DNA of 58,208 bases from Euryarchaeota archaeon Ods02 (GCA_028751075.1 JAQZDA010000013.1:1-58208); one strand, 5' to 3'. Shown: positions 35,405 to 44,876, counted from the stretch's first letter. Made by a program: numbers and translations. Notes: generated by a model not told the origin, from the sequence alone.

Positions 35405-35986
35405 CTATCTATGTCGATCGAATCTGAGAGCGGCGGCGGACGCGAGTGATGCTACGCGTACGGGCTCCGGTCTTTTGCCGTGGGTCGTGAGGTCGTCGAG
35501 CAACCTCGTGGCCCCGTCTTCATCGAGCCCGAGTGAACGTGCGAAGACGGTCTCGTCAGTCGACAGCTCGACCGGGAAACGATGGTCCTGCCTGCGGTAA
35601 AGTTCGAGCCGTCGGTCGAGGTCTTCGCCGCTGAACTCCCGTTCGAGAGACGGCTCCAGGCCTTCGCTGTCCTCGTAGGACACGGAGACCACGGGTCGCT
35701 CTACCTCCCCGTGAAGGCGGTCGAGATCCAGGATGTTGTACCATGCGACTGCGAGGCCGGAGACCACGATGACCTGGACGTCTTCTCCGGTGGCGTTCCA
35801 GAGGTCGAGCACGGCGTCGGTGGCGTCGAACCCGCCGACGGTGACGCCCGCGTACCCGACGGCTTCCACGCGGCCGTCCGCTCGCATCACGACTCCGGCG
35901 AACACGCCGGTGTCGCCTTCGCCGCCGCGGTGGCTCTCGCTGCATCCGAGAACGCAGTAGCCGGTTTTGTCGAGATCGAGGTCCAA
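35405..35986 (-). CDS. DUF99 family protein (endonuclease V-related)
   Basis: A 193-residue archaeal DUF99 protein. Family landmarks are ESHRGGEG near residue 17, AGVVMRADG, VGGFDATDAVLDL near 50 and the VSGLAVAWYNILDLDRL strand-helix near 76-92. The family is thought to have an endonuclease V-like fold, but activity is unproven. It follows gatA after 5 bp, so it is the last gene of the gatC-gatA operon and convergent with the enolase-like gene. Confidence 0.83.
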   Translation of the reverse strand: MDLDLDKTGYCVLGCSESHRGGEGDTGVFAGVVMRADGRVEAVGYAGVTVGGFDATDAVLDLWNATGEDVQVIVVSGLAVAWYNILDLDRLHGEVERPVVSVSYEDSEGLEPSLEREFSGEDLDRRLELYRRQDHRFPVELSTDETVFARSLGLDEDGATRLLDDLTTHGKRPEPVRVASLASAAALRFDRHR

Positions 35987-35991
35987 GCTCT

Positions 35992-37290
35992 CTAGCTCCA
36001 GGCTTCCTCGAACGCCGCCGCCGTCGACAGCAGCTCCGCGTCCCTGTTTTTCGCCGCCGTCAGCTGGAGGCCGACGGGTAAGCCGTCGACGTCTCCCGCT
36101 GGTACGCTGACGCTGGGTACGCCGGCGAGGTTGACGGGGACGGTGTTGACGTCCATCTGATACATCTCCAGGGGGTCATCCAGGGCTTCACCGAGCTCGA
36201 ACGCCGTCACCGGCATCGTCGGAGACGCGACGACGTCGGCGTCCTCGAACACCCTGTGGAAATCCCGTCGAACTAGCTCCCGTGCCTGCTGGGCTTTGTC
36301 GTAGTACTCGTCGTGGTAGCCTTCGCTGAGGGCGAAGGTACCCAGCATGACTCTGCGTTTCACCTCGTCGCCGAAGCCTGCGCGGGCGCTGGAGAACGAC
36401 TCGTTCCAGTCGCCGTCACCGCCTCCGGGTCCGTACCGGACGCCGTCGAACCGTGCGAGGTTGCTGCTGGCTTCACCCATAGCGATGACGTAGTAGGCGG
36501 CGAGAGCGCGTTCCAGCGACGGCATCGAGACCCGGTCTACGGATGCGCCCTCGGACTTCAGGACGTCGACGGCTCGTTCGAACTCCGCTTCTACGTCGGG
36601 GTCGACGCCGTCGCCGACGAGCTCCTCCGGCACCGCGACCGAGAGCCCCCCGAGTTCGACGGGTTCCCTGGCTGCGGACGCGAGATCGCCGGCTTCCAGG
36701 TTACATGTGCCGTCCCTGTGGTCTTCACCCGCTATCACGTCGAGGACGCGTCCAACGGTCTCGACGTCGTCTGCGATGGGTCCGATGCATTCGAGGCTGT
36801 TGGCGTAAGCTATCAAGCCGTACCTGCTGACGAGGCCGTAAGTGGGTTTATAGCCCACGACGCCGCAGAAAGCGGCGGGACACCGGACGCTGCCGCCCGT
36901 GTCCGTGCCCAGCGCAGCGTCAACCTCGCCGGCGGCGACGGCTGCGGCGCTGCCTCCGCTCGACCCGCCGGGAACGCGTTCGGGGTCGACGGGGTTCCTG
37001 GTGGCTCCGTACGCGCTGGTCTCCGTCGTCGACCCCATCCCGAACTCGTCGAGGTTCGTCTTCCCCACTATCGACGCGCCGGCGTCCTTCAGCCGCTTCA
37101 CCGCTGTAGCGTCGTACGGTGGCACGTAGCCTTCGAGCACCTGTGATGCACAGGTGGTCTCGACGTCCTCGGTGGAGATGTTGTCCTTGACGCCGATGGA
37201 GAGGTCGGATAGCATTCCGTCGCCTCCGCCGACCCGGCAGCGGGTGACGAAGGCGTTGAAGGGGTCGTCTCCGTCGTCTGTCGCGGACAT
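35992..37290 (-). CDS. gatA: Glutamyl-tRNA(Gln) amidotransferase subunit A
   Basis: A 432-residue amidase that releases ammonia from glutamine to convert Glu-tRNA(Gln), and possibly Asp-tRNA(Asn), into the amide form. The Ser-cisSer-Lys triad is visible: Lys35 in GVKDN, the GGSSGGS stretch at 108-114, and the nucleophile Ser134 in DTGGSVRCPAAF. Length is normal for archaeal GatA. Its ATG overlaps the gatC stop by one base. gatB is not in the window. Confidence 0.95.
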   Translation of the reverse strand: MSATDDGDDPFNAFVTRCRVGGGDGMLSDLSIGVKDNISTEDVETTCASQVLEGYVPPYDATAVKRLKDAGASIVGKTNLDEFGMGSTTETSAYGATRNPVDPERVPGGSSGGSAAAVAAGEVDAALGTDTGGSVRCPAAFCGVVGYKPTYGLVSRYGLIAYANSLECIGPIADDVETVGRVLDVIAGEDHRDGTCNLEAGDLASAAREPVELGGLSVAVPEELVGDGVDPDVEAEFERAVDVLKSEGASVDRVSMPSLERALAAYYVIAMGEASSNLARFDGVRYGPGGGDGDWNESFSSARAGFGDEVKRRVMLGTFALSEGYHDEYYDKAQQARELVRRDFHRVFEDADVVASPTMPVTAFELGEALDDPLEMYQMDVNTVPVNLAGVPSVSVPAGDVDGLPVGLQLTAAKNRDAELLSTAAAFEEAWS

Positions 37291-37592
37291 CAGCTTACCC
37301 TGGGGCCTCGGACGTAGCCTTCCTCCGTCTCTTCCGCGTTCGCGAGCGCTTCCTCCTGCGTCAGCCCGTCCTCTATCTCGTCGTCGCGGACGACGTTGGC
37401 GAGGTCTTCGTCCCCTCCGTCGTCTACGTCGCCGGTGACGTCGTCCAGTCGGTCGAAGTAACCGAGGACCTCGTTGAACTCGTCGACGTACTCCATGACC
37501 TCGTCCTCCGTGAGCTCGACGCGGGCGAGCGACGCGACGTGACGGACGTCGTCGACGTCGAGCTCCCCGGAGTCTTCCGAAGCTTCTTCCAT
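37290..37592 (-). CDS. gatC: Glutamyl-tRNA(Gln) amidotransferase subunit C
   Basis: A 100-residue small subunit that stabilises GatAB. The core is DVRHVASLARVELTEDE, then FNEVLGYFDRLDDV, ending in VRGPRV; an acidic Gly/Asp insert lies in the middle. The ATG at 37592 is chosen because an AT-rich GTTAAAG about 25 bp upstream implies a leaderless start; ATG 37637 is rejected. It is the first gene of the gatC-gatA-DUF99 operon. Confidence 0.92.
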   Translation of the reverse strand: MEEASEDSGELDVDDVRHVASLARVELTEDEVMEYVDEFNEVLGYFDRLDDVTGDVDDGGDEDLANVVRDDEIEDGLTQEEALANAEETEEGYVRGPRVS

Positions 37593-37706
37593 AGCCAGTA
37601 TCCGGAGCCCCTCGGCTTTAACTCTGAGGTTTCCCATCGACCCGTGGTTCCGGGTTCCAGGAATCCGCTATGGAATCGAGGGGTGCGCGTCAGACAGAAC
37701 CGATTA

Positions 37707-37714
37707 GCTTAAAC
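37707..37714 (+). promoter_or_regulatory. TATA element for isocitrate lyase
   Basis: GCTTAAAC is centred about 33 bp before the aceA ATG at 37744, giving a leader of only a few bases. Confidence 0.45.
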
Positions 37715-37743
37715 AGAGTTTCCCCCAAGGAGGAACCGACAGC

Positions 37744-38757
37744 ATGCCACCAGGAGAGCGCCGCGACGAACACGACTACACGTACAGGGACATAGACAAC
37801 TACAAGGCTCGTGAGCTCCGCGACAAGCTGAACAGCCAGGACTTCGTCTTCGCGCCTGGTCTCTACCACGCGCTCGACGCCCGTCTCGCGGAGATGACGG
37901 GTCACGACGCCGCTTACATGAGCGGTTACTCGACGGTTCTCGGTCAGTTCGGCTTCAGCGACCTCGAGATAGTCGACATGCGTGAGATGGTGGAGAACGC
38001 GAAACGCATCGTCGAAGCCACCGACCTCCCCGTCATCGCGGACTGCGACACCGGTTACGGCGGCATCCACAACGTCCGCCGCGCCGTCAGGGAGTACGAG
38101 AAAGCCGGCGTCGCCGCGGTCCACATCGAGGACCAGGTGACTCCGAAACGCTGCGGACACATCGCGGGCAAACAGATCGTCGACCGCGACACCGCGGAAG
38201 GCCGGTTCAGCGCCGCCGTCGACGCGAAGCAGGACGAGGACACCATCATCATAGCGCGCACCGACGCCTACGGCAGCGCGAACGGTGACTGGGAGGAGCA
38301 CCTCGAACGCGGACGGATGTACGCCGACGCAGGCGTCGACATCGTCTGGCCTGAGATGCCGGACCCCAGCCGTGAGGACGCCGTCAACTACGCGGAGACC
38401 ATCCACGAGACACACCCCGACCTCAAGCTCGCTTTCAACTACTCGTCGTCGTTCAAGTGGAGCGAGGAGGAGGACGCGCTCACGTTCCAGGAGCTCGGCG
38501 ACCTCGGATACAAGTACATCTTCATCACCCTGTTCGGCCTGCACGCAGGCGCGCACAAGGTCTACGAGGACTTCAAGAACCTCGCGGAGAACGACGAGGA
38601 AGCGCAGTGGGACCTCGAACAGGACTACATCGGTCATCCGACGGAGAGCCACCACGAGCTCTCGTACACCGACCGCTACCAGGAGATAGAGACGGAGTTC
38701 GACCCCGCCGCGAAGGAACGCATCGAAGAGAGCGAAGGCTTCGCCGGCGAACACTGA
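37744..38757 (+). CDS. aceA: Isocitrate lyase
   Basis: A 337-residue enzyme splitting isocitrate into glyoxylate and succinate. The catalytic motif KRCGH has Cys137. DCDTGYGG near 100, VHIEDQ near 127 and ARTDAYG complete the metal and substrate site. The short length is typical of the haloarchaeal group rather than of ~430 aa bacterial AceA. It lies directly upstream of malate synthase, giving a glyoxylate shunt for growth on acetate or other two-carbon sources. Confidence 0.93.
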   Translation: MPPGERRDEHDYTYRDIDNYKARELRDKLNSQDFVFAPGLYHALDARLAEMTGHDAAYMSGYSTVLGQFGFSDLEIVDMREMVENAKRIVEATDLPVIADCDTGYGGIHNVRRAVREYEKAGVAAVHIEDQVTPKRCGHIAGKQIVDRDTAEGRFSAAVDAKQDEDTIIIARTDAYGSANGDWEEHLERGRMYADAGVDIVWPEMPDPSREDAVNYAETIHETHPDLKLAFNYSSSFKWSEEEDALTFQELGDLGYKYIFITLFGLHAGAHKVYEDFKNLAENDEEAQWDLEQDYIGHPTESHHELSYTDRYQEIETEFDPAAKERIEESEGFAGEH

Positions 38758-38771
38758 ACACCGTCAGCTGA

Positions 38772-38792
38772 ACAGACCGGTTTTCTCTTGCT
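38772..38792 (+). terminator. Possible T-rich terminator after aceA
   Basis: The sequence around CGGTTTTCTCTTGC just after the aceA stop is T-rich, as expected of archaeal terminators. aceB then has its own AT-rich element near 38859. Weak evidence. Confidence 0.25.
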
Positions 38793-38892
38793 GCCATCGC
38801 TCTGTAGCGACTGCCTCATGCACGAGAACCCGTGAGGTTGCCGCGTAAAAGGTAAGGAATAAGCCCCGTCTTCGTCAACAGTTTCACCAGCA

Positions 38893-40197
38893 ATGCCGGA
38901 ACCACGTATACACGGACGGGAGTTCGTCCGCACGTTCTTCACGACGCCGACCGCGGAGCAGGGAGAGGACGACTCCTCGAAGAAGCTCAGGAAAGCCATC
39001 GGACTCAGGGGTATGCAGGCGCCCGACGTCTGGGTGCCGGACAACGAGGACGCAACCGCGCCGAACATGCGGGACGAGGGCGCGGAGAACATCGCCGACG
39101 TCGTCGCGGAAGACGGCGCGGAGTTCCCCGGAGAGATACATCCCCGCGTCGTATGGCACCGCGACAGCCCGTCGACGCGTTACAGGGGTCTCCAGCACAT
39201 GCTCGAGATAGCGGACCCCACGAACGGCGCCGTCGAGCACATCGACGGCTTCGTCATCCCCGAGGTCGGCGACATCGACGACTGGAAGAAAGCCGACGAG
39301 TTCATCACCATCGTCGAACACGAGCACGGTTTAGAGGAAGGCAGCCTCAACATGTCGGTCATCATCGAGAGCGGGCAGGCGGAGCTCGCGATGGGTGAAC
39401 TGAGGGACGAGATGGGTAAGCCGACGAACAACCTAGAACGGCTGTTCCTCCTCGTCGACGGCGAGGTCGACTACACGAAGGACATGCGCGCCATCACGCC
39501 GACGGGTGAGCTCCCCGAGTGGAAGGAGCTCCGGCACAACACCAGCAGGGGTGCGAGCGCGGCGGGGTTGATCGCGGTCGACGGACCGTTCGACGACATC
39601 CGAGACGTCGACGGATACCGCGAACGCATCACCGCGAACAGCGCGATGGGTATGAACGGAATCTGGAGTCTGACGCCCGGTCAGGTAGAGGTCGCGAACA
39701 AGGAGCCGCTGCCTCCCCAGGAGGGTAGCTGGCTGATAGACGCCGACGGCCGAGAGGTCGAGCTCTCGGAGGAAGACGGAGTGCAGGTCTACGAGGGTGA
39801 CCGCGTGGGGCTGCAGCAGGACGGCGACGAGTACGTGCTCATGGTCGGTAACGACGAACAGGTGCTCTCGGAGGACGAGCTAAGGCAGGAGCTCGTCGAC
39901 CTCACGAGCTACGTCCCATCCATGGACGACATCGTCGACTCGATGGAGGAGTTCGAGGCGGCGAAGGAAGCCGGCAAGGGTGCTATCGCGATGACCAGGG
40001 AGTGCACGGTCCGCATCGACGGCGTCGACGTCGACATCCAGAGCGACCGCATGTGGGACGAAGCCACGTATCAGGCGTTGATGACGCCGGTGAAGCTGTT
40101 CAAAGACGTCTACGACAACCGACCCGACCAGCACGACGAGCTCGCGGAGATATACAGCGAGGACGTCGTCGAACGCGCGATGCAGGTCGGCGAATAA
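38893..40197 (+). CDS. aceB: Malate synthase, haloarchaeal type
   Basis: A 434-residue enzyme condensing glyoxylate with acetyl-CoA to malate. It resembles the haloarchaeal AceB form, which is much shorter than bacterial AceB/GlcB. The N-terminus reads RIHGREFVRTFFTTPT. ApDVWVPDNEDATAP-like and HRDSPSTRYRG segments follow, then DGFVIPEVGD and an internal IIESGQAELAM strand typical of the CitE-like barrel. It lies 135 bp after aceA in the same direction with its own promoter-like element. Confidence 0.88.
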   Translation: MPEPRIHGREFVRTFFTTPTAEQGEDDSSKKLRKAIGLRGMQAPDVWVPDNEDATAPNMRDEGAENIADVVAEDGAEFPGEIHPRVVWHRDSPSTRYRGLQHMLEIADPTNGAVEHIDGFVIPEVGDIDDWKKADEFITIVEHEHGLEEGSLNMSVIIESGQAELAMGELRDEMGKPTNNLERLFLLVDGEVDYTKDMRAITPTGELPEWKELRHNTSRGASAAGLIAVDGPFDDIRDVDGYRERITANSAMGMNGIWSLTPGQVEVANKEPLPPQEGSWLIDADGREVELSEEDGVQVYEGDRVGLQQDGDEYVLMVGNDEQVLSEDELRQELVDLTSYVPSMDDIVDSMEEFEAAKEAGKGAIAMTRECTVRIDGVDVDIQSDRMWDEATYQALMTPVKLFKDVYDNRPDQHDELAEIYSEDVVERAMQVGE

Positions 40198-40224
40198 AGT
40201 AGACGCGTAGCGGGCTTCAGCCTA

Positions 40225-40258
40225 AGCAGCCTTTCTTTTCGCTTCTCTCGCTTTCCCT
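40225..40258 (+). terminator. Pyrimidine-rich terminator region after aceB
   Basis: An almost uninterrupted C/T tract (CCTTTCTTTTCGCTTCTCTC and onward) lies between the convergent aceB and vapC genes. It could end aceB transcription. Confidence 0.4.
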
Positions 40259-40261
40259 CGT

Positions 40262-40660
40262 TCAGACGTAGAAGTCGACGTCGACGGGTGTGTCTTCGAA
40301 GTCGCGGTCCCTTGTAACCAGTCGAGAGCCTGTCCTGTGTGCGGCTGCGGCTACGAGCGTATCTCTGGCCGACAGAGGGTTTCCTTCCCCGTGTAGACGT
40401 GCATCGAGCTCCGCCGCCGCTGCGGCCTCGGTGAATCCCGACTCGATCACCTGAACAGCTCTGCCGTCGAAGAAAGAGCGTGCGCGTCGGTACGTCTCCT
40501 CGTCCTGCTGTGGGGAGCCTCGAAGCACCTCGAAGACGCAGATGTACGGCACCAGGTGTGGTTCCTCTGCGTGTTCCTCCATCCACCTGCGAGAGCTTTC
40601 GTGATGCTGTCGCTCGGGGTTCAGGAAGTCTATGATGAAGCTACTGTCCAAACAGTTCAT
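40262..40660 (-). CDS. vapC: VapC-type PIN-domain toxin
   Basis: A 132-residue PIN ribonuclease. Acidic residues of the active site are Asp5 (NCLDSSFIIDFL), Glu44 (CVFEVLRG), Asp100 (SARDTLVAA) and Asp118/Asp120 (TRDRDF). Such toxins cleave RNA when freed from the antitoxin. It overlaps vapB by 20 bp, the standard antitoxin-first order. Confidence 0.88.
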   Translation of the reverse strand: MNCLDSSFIIDFLNPERQHHESSRRWMEEHAEEPHLVPYICVFEVLRGSPQQDEETYRRARSFFDGRAVQVIESGFTEAAAAAELDARLHGEGNPLSARDTLVAAAAHRTGSRLVTRDRDFEDTPVDVDFYV

Positions 40661-40865
40661 CCTGCTTCTCCTCCAAGTCCTGCTCTAGCTCCCTCTTCGT
40701 CTCCTCCAACGCTTCGCCGAGACCTGGACACGAGCCAGCGTACTCCATTATGTCCGCGCTCTCGGTCAATCGACGGATGGTGTCGCTGAAGCTCTCGTCC
40801 TCGCGCTTCAACGCCTTCAGTCGGTCGTAGGCGTCCTCTGTTATGGTGATGTTCTTCGTAGCCAT
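40641..40865 (-). CDS. vapB: VapB-type antitoxin
   Basis: A 74-residue protein with an N-terminal ribbon-helix-helix-like DNA-binding part (TKNITITEDAYDRLKALK, SFSDTIRRL) and an acidic helical tail that would bind the toxin. It belongs to the archaeal DUF217-type VapB group. It precedes and overlaps vapC and probably represses its own promoter. The pair sits between aceB and trpB with no transposase nearby. Confidence 0.85.
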   Translation of the reverse strand: MATKNITITEDAYDRLKALKREDESFSDTIRRLTESADIMEYAGSCPGLGEALEETKRELEQDLEEKQDELFGQ

Positions 40866-40910
40866 TCGTGTACAAGTACACGTACGTGCTTCAGAGTGAA
40901 AAGGGTTGGT

Positions 40911-42074
40911 CTAAGACAGGTCGAACTTCTCGGCAGCGGTGTCCATATCTTTGTCCCCTCTGCCGCTGAGGTTGACGACGATGGTGTCGCGGCTATGTTC
41001 GCCTTCAGCCAGTTGCTTCGCGTGGGCGAGCGCGTGGCTGGTCTCGAGCGCAGGGATGATGCCTTCTGCTTCGCTGAGCTCCCTGAACGCCGCCAATGCT
41101 TCGTCGTCGGTGACCGCGGTGTACTCGGCGCGACCTATCTCGCGGAACATCGCGTGTTCGGGGCCGACGCCGGGGTAGTCGAGGCCGGCGGATACCGAGT
41201 GGACGTCGACGTCGTCGTCGATGACGCGGGTGTGCATGCCGTGGATGACCTCGTCTTCACCCGCGGCTAGGGGTGCGGCGTGTCGAGTGCTGTCCGCGCC
41301 TTCTCCGCCGCCTTCCGCTCCGTAGAACGCGACGTCGTCGTCCCTGAACGCGTGGAACAGGCCGATGGCGTTCGAGCCGCCGCCGACGCAGGCTACGCAG
41401 GCGTCCGGCAGCCCATCTGTCTTCTCCTGTATCTGCTCCCTTGCTTCCTCGCCGATGACCGACTGGAACTCCCTGACCATCCGTGGGAAGGGGTCGGGGC
41501 CGACGACGCTTCCGACGAGGTAGTGCGTCGAGTCGACGTTCTCGACGAGGTCCTCGAGCGCGGCGTCGACGGCGTCCGCGAGTCCTTCGCCGCCGCGGGT
41601 GACCTCGTTGACCTGCGCGCCCATGAGACGCATGCGGAAGACGTTCATCTTCTGGCGTTCGACGTCCTTCTTACCCATGTATATCTCGGTGTCGAGGCCG
41701 AGCATCGCGCCGACCATCGCCGTCGCCGTACCATGTTGACCGGCGCCCGTCTCCGCGATCAAACGGGTTTTGCCGGCGTGCGCTGCCAGCAACCCCTGGC
41801 CGAGGGTGTTGTTTATCTTGTGAGCGCCGCCGTGCAGGAGGTCCTCGCGTTTGAGGTAGACGTCGGCACCCCAGCGTTCGCTCAAGGTCTCGGCGTGATA
41901 CAGCGGCGTCGGCCGGCCGGCGTAGTCCCTGAGGAGGCTGTCGAGCCTCTGCCGGTACTCGGGGTCCTCCACAGCTTGGTCGAACCCCGCTGCAAGCTGG
42001 TCGAGCGCCTCCTGCAGGTCCTCGGGTACGTATCTTCCGCCGTAGCTTCCGAACTCGTGGTCTCCATCTGACAT
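40911..42074 (-). CDS. trpB: Tryptophan synthase beta chain
   Basis: A 387-residue PLP enzyme joining indole and serine to tryptophan. The Schiff-base lysine is Lys86 in GGAHKINNTLGQ, preceded by the FGSYGGRYVPE N-terminus and RPTPLYHA. GAGQHGTATA and VACVGGGSNAIG (phosphate loop) are intact. It is TrpB1-like by length. No trpA or trpC is adjacent on either side, unlike many haloarchaea, so its partner must lie outside the window. Confidence 0.95.
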   Translation of the reverse strand: MSDGDHEFGSYGGRYVPEDLQEALDQLAAGFDQAVEDPEYRQRLDSLLRDYAGRPTPLYHAETLSERWGADVYLKREDLLHGGAHKINNTLGQGLLAAHAGKTRLIAETGAGQHGTATAMVGAMLGLDTEIYMGKKDVERQKMNVFRMRLMGAQVNEVTRGGEGLADAVDAALEDLVENVDSTHYLVGSVVGPDPFPRMVREFQSVIGEEAREQIQEKTDGLPDACVACVGGGSNAIGLFHAFRDDDVAFYGAEGGGEGADSTRHAAPLAAGEDEVIHGMHTRVIDDDVDVHSVSAGLDYPGVGPEHAMFREIGRAEYTAVTDDEALAAFRELSEAEGIIPALETSHALAHAKQLAEGEHSRDTIVVNLSGRGDKDMDTAAEKFDLS

Positions 42075-42118
42075 AGCGGGGTGATAGCGCGCGCCGCCTG
42101 TAAATCAACCGGTGACGG

Positions 42119-43312
42119 CTACAGCTGGTCGAGGGCCTGTTCGGCGACGTGTTCTCCGTAAGGCAGCGAACACGTGAGGCCGGGGGAGACGGCGTTCAAC
42201 ACGTGGGTGGAGTGCTCGGTGGTTTCCACCAACGGCTGCTTCACGAGGTCGCCGTCGCGGCTGACGAGCTGCGCACGTACCCCGCTGTAGCTCCGCTGGA
42301 GGTCCCCGGCGTCGGCGTCGGGCACCAGCTCTTGGGCGGCGGAGATGAACTTCTTCTTGCGGTAGCTCCTGTTTAGCTCGCTCCAGGCGACCGCGAGCAT
42401 CTTCCTGTCCGCCATCAGGCGCCAGAACCCGGGGTAGCCGAAGGTGGAGGCGAGGTCGCGGATGTTGAAGCTGTTGTTCCGGTAGGCTTCTCGGCCGAAC
42501 GCGAGCACGGCGTTCGGCCCCACTATGACCTTGCCGTCGGTGCGTCTGGTGAAATGTACGCCGAGGAACGGAAGCTCGGGGTCCGGCGTCGGATAGATCA
42601 TGCTCCGGCATAGGTCGGTGCGCCCGGGCGTCAGCTCGTAGTACTCTCCGCGGAACGGCACCACTCGGTAGCCTTCGCCGACGTCGAACTCCCCTGCTAC
42701 GCGGTCGGCGTGCAGGCCCGCGCAGTTCACGACGTGGTCTGCCTCGACCGCGCCCTTCGAGGATTCGAGTCGGTGGCGGCGGCTCCCGCCTTCGCTGACA
42801 GCGTTGACGCGGTGGTCCATGTAGTAGTCTGCGCCCTGGTCCTCGGCTTCGCCGGCGACAGCGTGGACGTACTTCACGCTGTCTACGGACGCCGCCTCGG
42901 GTGCGTGTAGCGCGGCTTCTCCGGCTGCGTGGGGTTCGTGCTCCCGCATCTCCTCCCCCGAGACTATCTCCGCCTCGACCCCGTTCTCGTCCGCCTGCTG
43001 CTTCAGCTCCCTCAGGCGTTCCTCATCGTCTTGGTCGTGTGCGGCGACGTAGACACCGCATTCCTCCACGGCTACGTCGTTGCTGCGGCAGAACTCCTTC
43101 ATCCGCCGGGTGCCTTCGACGGCGAAGCACGCCTTCGTCGACCCTGGTTCGTAGTTGAACCCCGGGTGGAGGACGCCGCTGTTCCTGCCGCTCTGATGCC
43201 GTGCGAGATGAAGCTCCTTCTCCAGCACCGCGACGTCGGCGTCCTCCGCGAGCCTGCGGGCTACGCTGCTGCCTACTGCGCCGGCTCCGACGACTGCGAC
43301 GTCGTACTTCAT
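42119..43312 (-). CDS. lhgO: L-2-hydroxyglutarate oxidase-like FAD dehydrogenase (DAO family)
   Basis: A 397-residue flavoenzyme. The FAD motif GAGAVGSS is at residues 9-16, with HQSGRNSGVLHPGFNY near 38-53, VVNCAGLHADRVA and VGPNAVLAFGRE later, which mark the LhgO branch. It should oxidise L-2-hydroxyglutarate to 2-oxoglutarate, passing electrons to a membrane carrier or oxygen. It is just upstream of trpB (44 bp) in the same direction. Another 2-hydroxyacid substrate is possible. Confidence 0.87.
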   Translation of the reverse strand: MKYDVAVVGAGAVGSSVARRLAEDADVAVLEKELHLARHQSGRNSGVLHPGFNYEPGSTKACFAVEGTRRMKEFCRSNDVAVEECGVYVAAHDQDDEERLRELKQQADENGVEAEIVSGEEMREHEPHAAGEAALHAPEAASVDSVKYVHAVAGEAEDQGADYYMDHRVNAVSEGGSRRHRLESSKGAVEADHVVNCAGLHADRVAGEFDVGEGYRVVPFRGEYYELTPGRTDLCRSMIYPTPDPELPFLGVHFTRRTDGKVIVGPNAVLAFGREAYRNNSFNIRDLASTFGYPGFWRLMADRKMLAVAWSELNRSYRKKKFISAAQELVPDADAGDLQRSYSGVRAQLVSRDGDLVKQPLVETTEHSTHVLNAVSPGLTCSLPYGEHVAEQALDQL

Positions 43313-43425
43313 CGAACCAGAGTTCGGACCTTACACTGATATTTGCTTCTTTCGGCGTACGGTGGCGGTGGAGGTGGAAGTTTAACTGAAGCTTTTTGTC
43401 CACCGTCGTAGAATGGTGGAGGTAG

Positions 43426-44832
43426 ATGGAAGTCGACTCCGGTTTCTGGGATAAAGCCCGTGAATGCGCGGAACATATCTACGGCTGCGACGAACTGCTG
43501 TTGATCTCCCATATCGACGCCGACGGCCTCACCGCCGCAGGCGTCGCCTCGCAGGCGTTGGACCGCGCGGGCGTCGAACACACGACGTGGTTCTCGAAGC
43601 AGCTCGACGAAGACGACCTCCAGGAGATAGAGACCGAGGGCTTCGACACCGTCCTGTTCACGGACTTCGGCAGTGGACTCCTGACTGACGTCGTCGACCG
43701 TGACTTCACACCGGTGGTCGCCGACCACCATCAGCCCGACGGCGACTGCCGGCTTCACCTCAACCCATTGTTGTTCGACATCGACGGCTCCAGCGAGCTG
43801 TCGGGCGCCGGCACCGCGTACTATCTAGCGAAGGCGCTCGGCGAGATAGACGGTGTCGATAACCGAGACCTCGCCTCAATCGCTGTCGTCGGCGCAGTCG
43901 GCGACATGCAGGACTCTGACGGCGGCCTCTCCGGCGTCAACCGCTCCGTCGTCAAGGACGGCGTCGACGCAGGAGTATTGGAGGCGAAGCAGGATCTCCA
44001 GCTGTTCGGCCGGCAGACCCGTCCGTTGCCGAAGCTGTTCCAGTACAGCACAGACGTCCGCATCCCAGGCGTATCCAACAACCAGGGCGGCGCCCGCGAG
44101 CTGCTGGAGGACGCGGGAGTGGAGCTGAAGGCGGAGGATAACGGGGACTGGCGAAGGTGGAGCGACCTAGGTGACGGCGAGAAGCAGACGGTGATCAACG
44201 CGGCGTTCGAACGATGTATGCAGAACGGCGTCCCCGCCGACAAGATCGACCGACTGGTCGGAGAGACCTACACCCTGCTCGACGAAGAGCCCGGAACCCT
44301 GTTGAGGGACGCGAGCGAGTTCTCGACGCTGTTGAACGCGACGGCGCGGTACGACGAAGCCGACGTCGGCTTCCGCGTCTGCAAGGGCGAACGCGGCGAG
44401 ACCTTCATGGAGGCGAAGGAGCTTCTGCGCACCCACAGGAGGAACCTACGGGAGGGCGTGCAGTACGTCGCCGACAACGGCGTCACCGAGCTAGAGAACC
44501 TCCAGTACTTCGACGCCGGCGACGAGATACGGGACACCATCGTAGGCATCATCGCCGGCATGAGCTACAACCGTAGCGCCGTCAGCAGAAGCAAGCCCAT
44601 CCTCGCTTTCGCGGAGACCGACGAGCCCGGCGAGGTCAAGGTGTCGAGCCGGGGCACCGGCCGGCTCCTTGGGAAAGGGCTCGACCTCTCCGTCGTGATG
44701 AGCGAGTGTTCGTCGGCTGTCGGCGGTGAAGGCGGCGGCCACGACATCGCCGCCGGCGCGCAGATACCCGAGGAAAACGTCGACGAGTTCCTCGACCTCG
44801 CGGACGAACTCGTCGGCGAACAGCTGTCTTAG
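43426..44832 (+). CDS. RecJ-like DHH/DHHA1 single-strand nuclease
   Basis: A 468-residue phosphoesterase of the archaeal RecJ-like group, which includes the GINS-associated nuclease GAN. Motif I is SHIDADG (Asp31, Asp33), then FTDFGSG near 78, the DHH motif at Asp100-His102, and the DHHA1 motif GEGGGHDIAAGA near the end. It should degrade single-stranded DNA or RNA during replication or repair. GGAGGTAG just before the ATG and a GTTTAAC near 43380 support the start. Confidence 0.9.
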   Translation: MEVDSGFWDKARECAEHIYGCDELLLISHIDADGLTAAGVASQALDRAGVEHTTWFSKQLDEDDLQEIETEGFDTVLFTDFGSGLLTDVVDRDFTPVVADHHQPDGDCRLHLNPLLFDIDGSSELSGAGTAYYLAKALGEIDGVDNRDLASIAVVGAVGDMQDSDGGLSGVNRSVVKDGVDAGVLEAKQDLQLFGRQTRPLPKLFQYSTDVRIPGVSNNQGGARELLEDAGVELKAEDNGDWRRWSDLGDGEKQTVINAAFERCMQNGVPADKIDRLVGETYTLLDEEPGTLLRDASEFSTLLNATARYDEADVGFRVCKGERGETFMEAKELLRTHRRNLREGVQYVADNGVTELENLQYFDAGDEIRDTIVGIIAGMSYNRSAVSRSKPILAFAETDEPGEVKVSSRGTGRLLGKGLDLSVVMSECSSAVGGEGGGHDIAAGAQIPEENVDEFLDLADELVGEQLS

Positions 44833-44876
44833 CAGGACGTTGCAGCGACGATAGGACTTCGTCCTGTTTCACCCGT

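Noticed and set aside
37690-38754. A 354-codon open frame antisense to aceA
   Set aside because: It has no recognisable motifs, is composed of repetitive Val/Leu/Arg-rich sequence, and mirrors the strong codon bias of aceA; aceA itself is a clear family match.
40641-40865. vapBC as part of a mobile island
   Set aside because: Toxin-antitoxin pairs often mark islands, but no transposase, integrase or flanking repeat is visible and codon use matches the neighbours.
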